From Clostridia bacterium (GTDB lineage: Bacteria; Bacillota; Clostridia; Christensenellales; Aristaeellaceae): a DNA stretch of 64,000 bases. A program made the position numbers and the translations under genes. This document shows, piece after piece, positions 53,109 through 60,821 of this stretch. The notes beneath the pieces were generated by a model. It made no database searches, had not been told where the DNA came from, and worked only from the letters and a program-made list of their open reading frames with translations. The stretch spans positions 124,001 through 188,000 of the forward strand of contig JAFXVJ010000042.1 of the NCBI GenBank assembly GCA_017524615.1. Direction: 5' to 3'. The stretch's first letter is position 1. Every line of letters starts with the position of its first letter.

Positions 53109-54173
53109 TCATTCATCTTCCGCCGCGGTTTCCGCTGCGGCCGGCATTTCCGGCGGATTGCACCAAATGCAGGGAGTCAGCGCGGAAAATTCGGGATCCT
53201 GCAATTGCTCAAAGGACAGGGGCTTCATGGGTTCGTATTTGTCATCCACGCCGAAGCACGCGGGAGAGGCATGGTAATTCTTCCCGCCGTTGGGGTTGTA
53301 GTACACCATCGTTCCTTCGGGCACAGGCGGCGGCGTACGCCCCTCCCAGTCCTCCCAGATCACGATCTTGGTAAACTTTTCGTAGTGGTTCCACAGCCAG
53401 GCCATGTTCACGCCCTCCGCCGTGCGCTTGCGCTGCACGCGGATGCAGCCGTGGCTGGCCCGCTCGCCCAGCAGGTTTTCATACCGGGCATAATCCTTGT
53501 TGGATCCGCTTTGATTGTACGGCACCTGGTGCAGCAAATCGCCATCGTTGAACCGAATGGCTTTTTCGCATACCATGCGGCCATCCTGGAAGCTGCCTAC
53601 CTGGCTCACCAGAAAGAATTCACCGGAGCGCGTTTCATTATAGCGCTGCTTGTCATTGGGCAGGCCGGTGGACACCCGCAGGGTGGTAAACAGTTCTCCG
53701 TCCACAAACACATACAGCCGCTGGGTCAGCTTGTCCACCACCAGTCCCATGTGTTCATAGGGGGTCACTTCGGTGAGCAGTTCCGTTTGCACATAGCCCT
53801 GCAGCAGTTGGTTCCATGCCTTGGTTTTGCTGGTGTTAAAGGAACTGGAATAGGTTTCCACCTTCGTCCAGCCGTTTTCATCCTCGCCCAGCACGTGCAC
53901 GCTCTGGGAATAGCAGGTGATCTCCCCGATCGCCTTGCCATTAGGCGCATCCAGCAGGCTGACGCGGCTGCGCTGATCCCCGGAGACCACCGTCACCGGC
54001 GCCATCAGCATCTGCCATACCGCCTCCGTATCGGTAATATCCATGGGCGTGGTCCAATAGCAATGCGCATGGTCGCAGTCCATGCGGGTGGAGGGCGTGT
54101 ATGCCTCCTGGGCCGCAGCGCCCAGGGGCAGCAGCATGGCCAGCATCAGCATCAGACACAGGAACTTTTTCAT
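53109..54173 (-). CDS. L,D-transpeptidase (YkuD) with an SH3-like domain and a Cys-rich tail
   Basis: The 354-aa exported protein has a signal peptide (about 1-22), an SH3-like region (about 60-135: VTVVSGDQRSRVSLLDAPNGKAIG, LLQGYVQTELL), and a YkuD domain (about 142-275) with the active site SHGCIRV (His241, Cys243, Arg245). The C-terminal 75 residues (NPNGGKNYHASPACFGV ... LTPCIWCNPPE) hold a His/Cys pattern like a small zinc-binding module. L,D-transpeptidases make 3-3 cross-links in peptidoglycan or attach proteins. ATG at 54173 follows GGAGGAAAGAATCCC. The promoter carries a palindrome shared with prsA. Confidence 0.92.
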   Translation of the reverse strand: MKKFLCLMLMLAMLLPLGAAAQEAYTPSTRMDCDHAHCYWTTPMDITDTEAVWQMLMAPVTVVSGDQRSRVSLLDAPNGKAIGEITCYSQSVHVLGEDENGWTKVETYSSSFNTSKTKAWNQLLQGYVQTELLTEVTPYEHMGLVVDKLTQRLYVFVDGELFTTLRVSTGLPNDKQRYNETRSGEFFLVSQVGSFQDGRMVCEKAIRFNDGDLLHQVPYNQSGSNKDYARYENLLGERASHGCIRVQRKRTAEGVNMAWLWNHYEKFTKIVIWEDWEGRTPPPVPEGTMVYYNPNGGKNYHASPACFGVDDKYEPMKPLSFEQLQDPEFSALTPCIWCNPPEMPAAAETAAEDE

Positions 54174-54203
54174 GGGATTCTTTCCTCCGAATGGCACAAT
54201 TTT

Positions 54204-54240
54204 ACGGATCTATTATACAGGATCCGTCATTTTTCCACAA
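54204..54240 (-). promoter_or_regulatory. Promoter of the L,D-transpeptidase gene with a palindrome around the -10 box
   Basis: TTGTGG (54240-54235), 17 bases, TATAAT (54217-54212) on the minus strand. ACGGATC and GATCCGT (54227-54221 and 54210-54204) form a 7-bp inverted repeat with a 10-base spacer that contains the -10 box. The same core ATCTATTATACAGGAT (plus strand) is found in the prsA promoter. Confidence 0.8.
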
Positions 54241-54380
54241 GGGGCGAAACGTAAAGTTTTGGCGCAACTGTTCCGCCCCGGAACAGAGAAGCAGGGCGAA
54301 CGCATTGGCGGGGGCATCGCGGGATGCTGCTCCTGACGGAAAAGCGCCCCGGCGGCGTGTGCGCAGGGAGGACGAAAAAA
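54241..54380. other. Gap upstream of the L,D-transpeptidase promoter
   Basis: No gene is supported. TGTTCCG-CCC-CGGAACA (54268-54284) forms a small hairpin. Confidence 0.3.
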
Positions 54381-54586
54381 GGTTCTTCACGGAAAGTCAG
54401 GGAGAAAGAAACGACCTTTCCTGTCATCTTGAGCTGAGTGGAGCGAAAGCGGAACGGAGTCGAAAGATCTATTCCCCATTTGAGCGATTCCCGCACAGAT
54501 TCCTCGGCTGCGCTTCGCCTCTCGGCTGCGCGTCGCTCGGGATGACACCGAGGGATTTTCGTTTCCCTCATAATCCGTGAAGAACC
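54381..54586. repeat. Repeat family 1, copy 2 (206 bp, perfect terminal inverted repeats)
   Basis: GGTTCTTCACGGA (54381-54393) and TCCGTGAAGAACC (54574-54586) are perfect 13-bp inverted ends. The inside is the same as in the copy at 42100: GGAAAGTCAGGGAGAAAGAA, CCTTTCCTGTCATCTTGAG, CGGAACGGAGTCGAAAGATC, GCTGCGCTTCGCCTC, GCTCGGGATGACAC. No protein-coding frame of note. It lies between the L,D-transpeptidase and spoIVA genes. Confidence 0.9.
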
Positions 54587-54768
54587 GATAGTTTTCCGTC
54601 GGGAGCGCAGACGGCCGGAGGAATTCTTCCTTACGGTTTTTTCGCCCGGGAGGTTCACAGGGCCGGGAGGGAAACCCAGGCGCGCGGGCAGACGCAATTT
54701 CCGCCATCGCAGCGATGGTTATGCCCATCCTCGCAGAGGAGGTTTAAAACTCATTTTCACGTGAAAAC

Positions 54769-54805
54769 GGCACGGGATTCTGCCGTCCGGTTGGAATCCC
54801 GTGCC
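54769..54805. terminator. Terminator-like palindrome after spoIVA, shared with 51953
   Basis: Perfect 12-bp stem GGCACGGGATTC (54769-54780) and GAATCCCGTGCC (54794-54805). On the minus strand it is followed by GTTTTCACG, so it can terminate spoIVA transcripts. The rest of 54587-54888 has no gene. Confidence 0.78.
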
Positions 54806-54888
54806 AGGTCTTATCTGCTTTTTTGATGAACCGGTAATCTGGTTTGAGGCAGCCCCGCCACAGTCTCAGCGGTATTCCTGGCGCCTGA

Positions 54889-56388
54889 TCACAGCAGAAT
54901 GCAGATCATGCCTCCTTCGCCCTCGTTGAGCATTTTTGTCAGGGCAGACTGCACCTTTTCCTGCGTATCCACCGGCAGACGGTTCAATTTGCCGTTGACG
55001 CCCTCCTGGATCAATTCCTTCAGGGATTTGCCGAAAAAGTTGGTGTCCCACAGGCTTTGAGGATCCTTTTCATACTCCTCCGACAGGGTTTGCACGAATT
55101 CCTCGCTTTGTTCTCTGGTGCCCAGCACCGGCGCGATTTCCGTTTCGATATCGGAGCGGATCAGGTGCAGCGTAGGCGCGCTGGCCCGCAGACGTACCCC
55201 GTAGCGACTTCCCTGCCGCATCAGTTCAGGCTCCTGCAGACGCACCTCGCTCATAGCGGGCGTGACCAGGCCGTAGCCCGTCTGCTGCACGGCCTTCAGC
55301 GCGCCGGCCACCCGGTCATATTCCCGTTTGGCCGTCACCAATTCCTTCATCAGGGACAGCAGGTGGGCGTCCCCCGTGATGTTTTCGCCGCACTGCTCGC
55401 TGAGCACCTGATTGAACAGCCCCTCCCGCACCGGCAGTTCATAGCTGACCGCGCCTTCCCCCAGGTTCACCTGCTCATCGCGGGGCGTCATGAAATAGGG
55501 TGAATCGGCAAACGCCGCGGCGGTATCCGCCTTATCCCGCACCTTGCGCAAATGCTCGCCCAGGGCGCGAACCGTGTCCAGGGCATGGGCAGTCAGCCAA
55601 TGGCTGTCCTCCAGGGCGCTCATCCAGCCGGGCACCTGGAAGCGCACCTCCCGCAAGGGAAACTCCAGCAGCAGGGAGGACAGGAGCTGCTGAATATCCT
55701 GGGGCTGCATTTCCTTCACGTTCAGCAGCGTCACCGGCACGTCGTATTTGTTTTCCAGCGCGGCGGCCAGGTTCTTCGCCTCCTCGCTCTGGGGGCGGGC
55801 CGAATTGAGCACCACGGCAAAGGGCTTCTGCAGGGATTTCAATTCCCGGATCACCTGCTCCTCCGCCGCCGCGTAATTGGAGCGGGGCAGATCCGCCACC
55901 GTGCCGTCCGTGGTCACCACCAGGCCCACAGTGGCGTGATCCTCCATCACCTTACGGGTGCCCAGGGCCGCCGCCTGCTCAAAGGGCATATCCTGATCCG
56001 ACCAGGGGGTGGACACCATGCGGGCAGCCTCCCCCTCCTGGGTGCCCAGGGCGCCGGGGATCAGATAGCCCACCGAATCCACCATCCGCACCCGGGCGGT
56101 GAGCCCATTGTCCAGCCGCACCTCCGCCGCGCCTTCTCCGGGCACGAACTTGGGCTGCGTGGTCATGATAGAACGGCCGGAGCCGGATTGGGGCAGTTCG
56201 TCCACCAGCCGGTCCCGCTTTGGCCCCGCCGCCATGAACGGCAGCACCAGTTCTTCCATCAGGCCGGTAATCAGCGTGCTTTTCCCCGTGCGCACCGGCC
56301 CCACAACGCCGATATACAAATCTCCCTGCGTTCTTTCCGCAATATCCCGGTAAAGGGGCTTTACGGCCCGCGCGTTCTCCTGCGCCAT
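54889..56388 (-). CDS. spoIVA: Spore coat assembly ATPase SpoIVA
   Basis: A morphogenetic ATPase that polymerises on the forespore surface as the base layer of the coat. The 499-aa length is normal. Walker A-like GPVRTGKST (30-38) and the family end GGMICILL are present, as are RDIAERTQGDLYIGVVGPVRTG and the MTTQPKFVP region. ATG at 56388 follows AAGGAGG; the frame to 56448 lies in the promoter. A SigE-type promoter is visible upstream. It shows the organism forms endospores, together with sigH, yqfC and yqfD. Confidence 0.97.
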   Translation of the reverse strand: MAQENARAVKPLYRDIAERTQGDLYIGVVGPVRTGKSTLITGLMEELVLPFMAAGPKRDRLVDELPQSGSGRSIMTTQPKFVPGEGAAEVRLDNGLTARVRMVDSVGYLIPGALGTQEGEAARMVSTPWSDQDMPFEQAAALGTRKVMEDHATVGLVVTTDGTVADLPRSNYAAAEEQVIRELKSLQKPFAVVLNSARPQSEEAKNLAAALENKYDVPVTLLNVKEMQPQDIQQLLSSLLLEFPLREVRFQVPGWMSALEDSHWLTAHALDTVRALGEHLRKVRDKADTAAAFADSPYFMTPRDEQVNLGEGAVSYELPVREGLFNQVLSEQCGENITGDAHLLSLMKELVTAKREYDRVAGALKAVQQTGYGLVTPAMSEVRLQEPELMRQGSRYGVRLRASAPTLHLIRSDIETEIAPVLGTREQSEEFVQTLSEEYEKDPQSLWDTNFFGKSLKELIQEGVNGKLNRLPVDTQEKVQSALTKMLNEGEGGMICILL

Positions 56389-56424
56389 TTTTCCGCCTCC
56401 TTCACATGATCCCGTTTCACGGAA

Positions 56425-56453
56425 TAGATATGCGGCGGCGGGCGGCATTATAC
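56425..56453 (-). promoter_or_regulatory. Possible SigE-type promoter of spoIVA
   Basis: GTATAAT (56453-56447), 14 bases, CATATCTA (56432-56425) on the minus strand, 36 bases before the start codon. This fits the mother-cell SigE pattern (ATA-type -35, N14, CATAnnnT-type -10), the known regulator of spoIVA in Bacillus. Confidence 0.45.
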
Positions 56454-56620
56454 TATGGCCTGATAAAAAGCTTGCCGGATGGCCGGCGGCCTGTTCGTTC
56501 CGATTCAGCCGGATGAAGGGACGTCGGCGCGGAAATTACCGGCAGAAATCCTGACCGCAGCAAAGCATGGCGGAAGAACGGCCGGAATCCACCGTCGAGC
56601 GATCGCGTGAAAACGCCCGG
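56454..56620. other. Gap between spoIVA promoter and prsA terminator
   Basis: No gene. TTCAGCCGGATGAAGGGACG (56510-56529) is reminiscent of the family-2 repeat core, too weakly to call a copy. Confidence 0.25.
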
Positions 56621-56654
56621 AAAAAAAGCGGGCCGCCTGACCGGCAGCCCGCTT
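56621..56654 (-). terminator. Intrinsic terminator of prsA
   Basis: AAGCGGGC (56654-56647) pairs with GCCCGCTT (56633-56626) on the minus strand, followed by TTTTTTT. The repeat at 56668 lies between it and the prsA stop. Confidence 0.85.
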
Positions 56655-56667
56655 GATTGTCTGATAT

Positions 56668-56832
56668 TAATACTTATTCTCACCTAAAAGATTGAAAAAT
56701 ACGGAGCGTATTTTTTGTGCTGGCTAAGCTGAATGAAGGGAGGTGCAGCACCGCTGCGTTGACCGGAATGAAGCAACGCCAGCGCGGAAAAGACGCCCGT
56801 TGATTCATGATTTTAGGTGAGAATTAGTATAA
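56668..56832. repeat. Repeat family 2, full copy B (165 bp)
   Basis: Inverted ends TACTTATTCTCACCTAAAA (56671-56689) and TTTTAGGTGAGAATTAGTA (56811-56829), 19 bp with one mismatch. The inner part pairs as GTGCTGGC/GCCAGCGC (one G-U) with the tip hairpin GCAGC-ACC-GCTGC. It begins 1 base after the prsA stop codon. The core is shared with the copy at 42568. Confidence 0.9.
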
Positions 56833-56833
56833 A

Positions 56834-58342
56834 TTACATTTTCTCGGGATAGGTCTTTACATTGGCTTCTTTGGTCCACTCGGCAATCGCGCTATCCAGC
56901 GCTTCTTCCTTCATTTCAGACAGCACGTGGGCTTCCAGCTCCTCGCGGACATCATCCAGGCTCACGGCGCCCTCGGCCACGTCTTCGATGTATTTCACGA
57001 TATGATAGCCGTACACAGATTCAGTGGGTTCGCTGACATCGCCGATGTTTTCAACGCTCATGGCGGCCTTCACGAAGCCTTCCACGAAAGTGGGGCTGTC
57101 GGCGCTGACGTAGTAGTACGTGCCGGCAGAGCTGTTATCCTCATTGTACTCAGCAATCAGAGCGTCAAAATCGGCATCCGCGGCAGTGGCCAGCTTATAG
57201 ACCTCCTGGGCTTTTTCCAGGGTGGCGGCCTTAGCGGCCTCCGAGGCGTCGGCCACACCGTGCTCGGCGGCGTCCACCTTCTCCTGGGCGTCATTCACCG
57301 CGGCCTGCAGAGCAGCCTTGTCGGCATCCTCGGCAGCCTCGTCCAGCGCGGTCTGGGCGGCGTTGAGGGCGTCCCGGGCTTCCGTCAGGGCAGCCTGGGC
57401 GGCGACGGAAGTTTCGTCATCGCTGGAGAAGGGGATCAGGATGTGCTGCACCTTGCGGTAGCCAGGCAGATTGTAATACACGGTCTTGCCCTGGCTGCGG
57501 GCCTGTTCATAGGCCTGCTTCACGGTTTTGAGCGCGGAATCGATGTCCGCCTGCGCGGCATCCACCTGTTCCTGAGCGGCGTCCACGGCAGCCTGCAGGG
57601 CATCCTTGTCGGCGTCCTCCGCGGCGGCTTCCAAAGCGGCCGTCGCTTCCGTCAAGGCTGTTTCGGCGGCAGTCAGGGCAGCCTGGCCGGCAGCGGAATC
57701 CTCTTCACTGACGGTGAAGGAAGCCTTATCCCCTTCCACGTGCGAGTCAAAATCGGCCTGCAGCTCTTCCTCGGAAACGGTCACCGTGTCGGTGATGGAA
57801 GCCTGCAGCTTCTCAATGGCCTTTTCTTCCTTGGCGCTCTTGATGAAGTCCTCCAGGGTGGAGCGGCCGTCCGCGGTGGTAATGCCGTTATCTTCCACAT
57901 ACTTGGCCGCTTCGGCGTTCAGTTCATCGCCCTGCAGCTCGCTGTCAGACAGATAAGAACTGATCACGGATTGCAGGAAAGTGTCGTAATTGCTCTTGGC
58001 GGTTTCTTCCACAGCGGCCTGTTCTTCTTCCGTCAGCTGGTCGAAGCCCTGGGCCAAGGCCTTTTGCTTCTGCACCAGATTGCTCACGTAGCTGTTGATC
58101 ACCTGCTCGGTGATTTCAGCGGTCGTGGGCATGGAGGACAGCAGGCCGTATTGATAGTACATGCTGTAGTTCTGATACTGGCTGTTTACCGCATTGGTAA
58201 TAACCCGCTTGCTGATGGTTTCGCCGTTGACGTCGATCACGGTGCGGGCCATATCTTTTTCTTCATCCACCACGTCCAGAGCGCAGCCGCTCAGGACCAT
58301 GACCAGGGCAAGCAACAGGGCCAATAAACTCTTTTTCCGCAT
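56834..58342 (-). CDS. prsA: PrsA-type foldase lipoprotein with two Ala-rich coiled-coil inserts
   Basis: A 502-aa lipoprotein: signal peptide with lipobox LSGC (Cys20), an N-terminal SurA_N-like chaperone part (about 35-200), and a parvulin-type isomerase (about 295-455: KVQHILIPF, ADFDALIAEYNEDNSSAG, GYHIVKYIED). Two similar Ala-rich helical segments, 218-270 and 316-367, share AEDADK, ALQAAV and VDAA patterns. The second lies inside the isomerase domain, after its first strand. PrsA helps exported proteins fold at the membrane surface. The gene has its own promoter and ends at a repeat plus terminator. Confidence 0.92.
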   Translation of the reverse strand: MRKKSLLALLLALVMVLSGCALDVVDEEKDMARTVIDVNGETISKRVITNAVNSQYQNYSMYYQYGLLSSMPTTAEITEQVINSYVSNLVQKQKALAQGFDQLTEEEQAAVEETAKSNYDTFLQSVISSYLSDSELQGDELNAEAAKYVEDNGITTADGRSTLEDFIKSAKEEKAIEKLQASITDTVTVSEEELQADFDSHVEGDKASFTVSEEDSAAGQAALTAAETALTEATAALEAAAEDADKDALQAAVDAAQEQVDAAQADIDSALKTVKQAYEQARSQGKTVYYNLPGYRKVQHILIPFSSDDETSVAAQAALTEARDALNAAQTALDEAAEDADKAALQAAVNDAQEKVDAAEHGVADASEAAKAATLEKAQEVYKLATAADADFDALIAEYNEDNSSAGTYYYVSADSPTFVEGFVKAAMSVENIGDVSEPTESVYGYHIVKYIEDVAEGAVSLDDVREELEAHVLSEMKEEALDSAIAEWTKEANVKTYPEKM

Positions 58343-58376
58343 TTCTGGGACATCTCCAATCTGTTTTGTTCAGTCC

Positions 58377-58414
58377 AACATATCTATTATACAGGATATG
58401 TTCAAAAACGGCAA
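58377..58414 (-). promoter_or_regulatory. prsA promoter with a palindrome around the -10 box
   Basis: TTGCCG (58414-58409), 17 bases, TATAAT (58391-58386) on the minus strand. AACATATC and GATATGTT (58377-58384 and 58395-58402 on plus) form an 8-bp inverted repeat with a 10-base spacer that holds the -10 box, as at the L,D-transpeptidase promoter. Confidence 0.8.
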
Positions 58415-58477
58415 GTACAAATTCTGCAATTTCCGTTTTTTCCGTTTTTTTGTCTTTCCCGTCTTTTTCAGCCGTAC

Positions 58478-58690
58478 TCAGTTCTGCGGCGGCTTTTTGC
58501 GCAGCTTTTCATAGGTGCCGTCTTCCCGCTGGATATACACCTGATCCAGGGTGGCCTTCAAACCGTCCCGGAATTCACGGATATACCGGTCGCGCAGGGC
58601 AGCCTGCTCCTTGACTTCGCTGTCCGTCAGGCCCACGGTTTTCTTTTTCCGGGCCAGCTCGTTGATCCGCTCAATGTCACGCTTATCCAC
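58478..58690 (-). CDS. DUF896 family small protein (YnzC-like)
   Basis: A 70-aa protein of the DUF896 family, recognised by RINELARKKKTVGLTDSEVKEQAALRDRYIREFR, close to the YnzC pattern of Bacillus. It is charged and probably helical and cytoplasmic; the function is not known to me. The start is GTG at 58690, preceded by GGAGGAC, and overlaps the end of the upstream Lgt-like gene by 8 bases, so the two are translationally coupled. It is the last gene of the M1/GT/NAGPA/Lgt-like run. Confidence 0.88.
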   Translation of the reverse strand: MDKRDIERINELARKKKTVGLTDSEVKEQAALRDRYIREFRDGLKATLDQVYIQREDGTYEKLRKKPPQN

Positions 58691-59813
58691 GCGCGTCCTC
58701 CCTCCGCAGCAGAATGCCCAGGCAAACGGGCACGCTGATCGCGATCACATACAGCGCATACAGCAGGATGCGGCTGACAGGCGCGCCGTCAATACCGAAT
58801 TCCGTGCCAATGCAAAATCCGGTGGCCAGCAGCACCGCGGCCAGCGCCGCGCCCGGCAGCCATTTCCGCCGCATGAGCCCGGCGATGCCCGCCAGCACGG
58901 GAACCGCGGCCGCGGCAATGTAAACCAGTACTTCCGCGGCGGTGCTGTTCAGATGATGCCGGGTGAGGTAAAACAGCATAAAAGCCAGCCCCCCGCACAG
59001 CGCCAAAGACGGCAGCGTCCAGACAGCCACTTCCTTCCCGGGCACGCGCCGCCGCCTGCACAGCACAATCACGGCGGCCAGCACCATCAAAATGGCGATC
59101 ACCTGCTGCACCTTCACAAAGGAATTCAGCCTGCTGATCATGTGGCCCTCATCCCGCAGGCTTTCAAACAGCACCTGCGTGCCGCCAAACAGCAGCAGGA
59201 ACAGCAGATAGGTGTCCCCCGCGCGGCTTTTCTTGAGCAGGTCCCTGGCCAAGGCCAGCGCCAGCACCAGCGCCGTCAGCGATTCCAGCAGGTAAATCGC
59301 CAGATAGCTGCTGTCGCCCTCCTGAACGGCCAGGAAGGAGCGGGCCAGAAAGCTGTCCGGCTGCAAGGCCCGGCTGATGCCGAACAGCTCTTCGGCGTAT
59401 CCTTCCCCCAGCCGTTCGCAGGCCACGAACAGCATCAGGCACGGGGCCAGAATATCCAGCAGCCTGGAAGCGGACTGGCGGGTGATCCACGCGGCGAGAA
59501 TAGCGCCCATGCTGGCGCCCAGCAGCGCGCCCATCATGGAATATCCGCCGGCGGTGACCATGAAGATCCCCTGAACAGGCATGGGACCGGTGAGATCATT
59601 CTGCGCCAGCAGGCACAGAAACAGCCTGGATACCGTAAATCCCACCGTCAGCGACAGCACGCCGGCCAGCGGCGCGGTGCCCTTTTTCCAGCGCGCCTTC
59701 CGCAGCAGCACGGCCAGCACGATCAGCGCCACCGCTGCGCCCAGTGCGGCATACAGCCCGAAGCCGTACACCTCCACACCCAGAAAGAATACCTTTTTCG
59801 CGTCTTCCCACAT
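58683..59813 (-). CDS. Divergent Lgt-like membrane protein (paralogue 2)
   Basis: A 376-aa protein with about nine or ten membrane helices, longer at the C-terminus than Lgt. Lgt-like positions: ERLGEGYAEELFG at the GRxGNFxNxExxG signature and TQVLFESLR at the RFxxExxR segment. As in paralogue 1, the signature Asn is Glu and the later Arg is Gln. It is distantly similar to the protein at 42731 and stands in the same order behind a NAGPA-type gene, whose last codons contain its GGAGGAG site (5-base gap). An ordinary lipoprotein-modifying role is doubtful. Confidence 0.74.
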   Translation of the reverse strand: MWEDAKKVFFLGVEVYGFGLYAALGAAVALIVLAVLLRKARWKKGTAPLAGVLSLTVGFTVSRLFLCLLAQNDLTGPMPVQGIFMVTAGGYSMMGALLGASMGAILAAWITRQSASRLLDILAPCLMLFVACERLGEGYAEELFGISRALQPDSFLARSFLAVQEGDSSYLAIYLLESLTALVLALALARDLLKKSRAGDTYLLFLLLFGGTQVLFESLRDEGHMISRLNSFVKVQQVIAILMVLAAVIVLCRRRRVPGKEVAVWTLPSLALCGGLAFMLFYLTRHHLNSTAAEVLVYIAAAAVPVLAGIAGLMRRKWLPGAALAAVLLATGFCIGTEFGIDGAPVSRILLYALYVIAISVPVCLGILLRREDARG

Positions 59814-59818
59814 GCTGC

Positions 59819-60817
59819 TTACTCCTCCGGCGATACGGCAGTGGCGAAATAAATGATGTCGCTTTGCTCCCGGGGAGAACCGCCCAGATTGTTGACCACC
59901 TGTCCGTGGAACACCATCACCGCGGTGCCGCCGCCATCCAGGTTAAAGGCCTCCAGGCATCCCAGGGCGCCCATGAAGTCCGCCAGCTGCTGATGGGTGA
60001 CCCCGGCGGATTCTCCCCGGCCCTCGGCGATCACCAGCACATAGCTCAGGCGATCCAATTGCCCGATGGCGGAGCGGGGCTCCTGGCCGTTTGGGTTGTA
60101 GCCGTATTCCTTGTCCATTTTCAGCACCTGCCCCTCCTGCACCAGCGCGGGGCCAAAGGTGAAGGCGTTCACGATCTGATGTCCGGTGTCCTTTTCAAAA
60201 TCAAGGACGCCCTGGGATTTGATGAAGGTATGGAAATCGCCGTTTTCGTCGATGATGAGGATATCCTTTTTCCGGTTGGTTTTGTTGCGGATCTTCTGCC
60301 CCATCCGATACTCAAAGGTGGTTTTCTGGGGATCCTTGGTGTACCAGTCGCCGTTCATGGCCACCACGGCGTTGTATTCCTTGGCCATGGTGGGCACCAG
60401 CTTCTTGGCTGAGGTAGCGGTGACCTTGGCGCCGGCGATGCCGGTGCGCAATTGGGTGGGCGACGCCACTTCCACCCAGGCGATGCGCCAGATGACGCCG
60501 TCCTCCTCCCGGGTTTCCATCTGCACGCGAATGGAGTCATCCTCATAGCCGCCCTCGGTAAACAGCGCTTCATCGGGAGCATAGCCCGGGGTGAAATCCA
60601 CCGGCAGGGCATATGCCGTTTCCGTTTCCACCTGGATCTCCTCGGCGCATGCAGTGGGTAGCAGCCGCCGCAGCCAGCCCTCATCCTCCCCGGGGATCAT
60701 ATCTTCCATTTCCATCCGCACAACGCCCAGGATCTTAGGCGCGGAAAGCACAAAGGGCATGGCCAGCACCATCGCGGCGCACAGCACAGACAGCAGGATC
60801 CGAACGGACAGTTTCAT
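59819..60817 (-). CDS. Phosphodiester glycosidase (NAGPA) domain protein, exported, paralogue 2
   Basis: A 332-aa protein with an N-terminal signal or anchor (about 5-27), a 60-residue linker, and a NAGPA-type domain: YNAVVAMNGDWYT, DILIIDENGDFHTF, NAFTFGPALVQEGQ, LDGGGTAVMVFHGQVVN and DIIYFATAVSPEE. It matches the protein at 43779 across these motifs. The start at 60817 is chosen because AAAGGAG lies 9 bases upstream; the ATG at 60838 overlaps the preceding gene. It lies 4 bases after the glycosyltransferase and 5 before the Lgt-like gene. The substrate is unknown, perhaps a wall glycan carrying a phosphodiester. Confidence 0.87.
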   Translation of the reverse strand: MKLSVRILLSVLCAAMVLAMPFVLSAPKILGVVRMEMEDMIPGEDEGWLRRLLPTACAEEIQVETETAYALPVDFTPGYAPDEALFTEGGYEDDSIRVQMETREEDGVIWRIAWVEVASPTQLRTGIAGAKVTATSAKKLVPTMAKEYNAVVAMNGDWYTKDPQKTTFEYRMGQKIRNKTNRKKDILIIDENGDFHTFIKSQGVLDFEKDTGHQIVNAFTFGPALVQEGQVLKMDKEYGYNPNGQEPRSAIGQLDRLSYVLVIAEGRGESAGVTHQQLADFMGALGCLEAFNLDGGGTAVMVFHGQVVNNLGGSPREQSDIIYFATAVSPEE

Positions 60818-60821
60818 TGTT

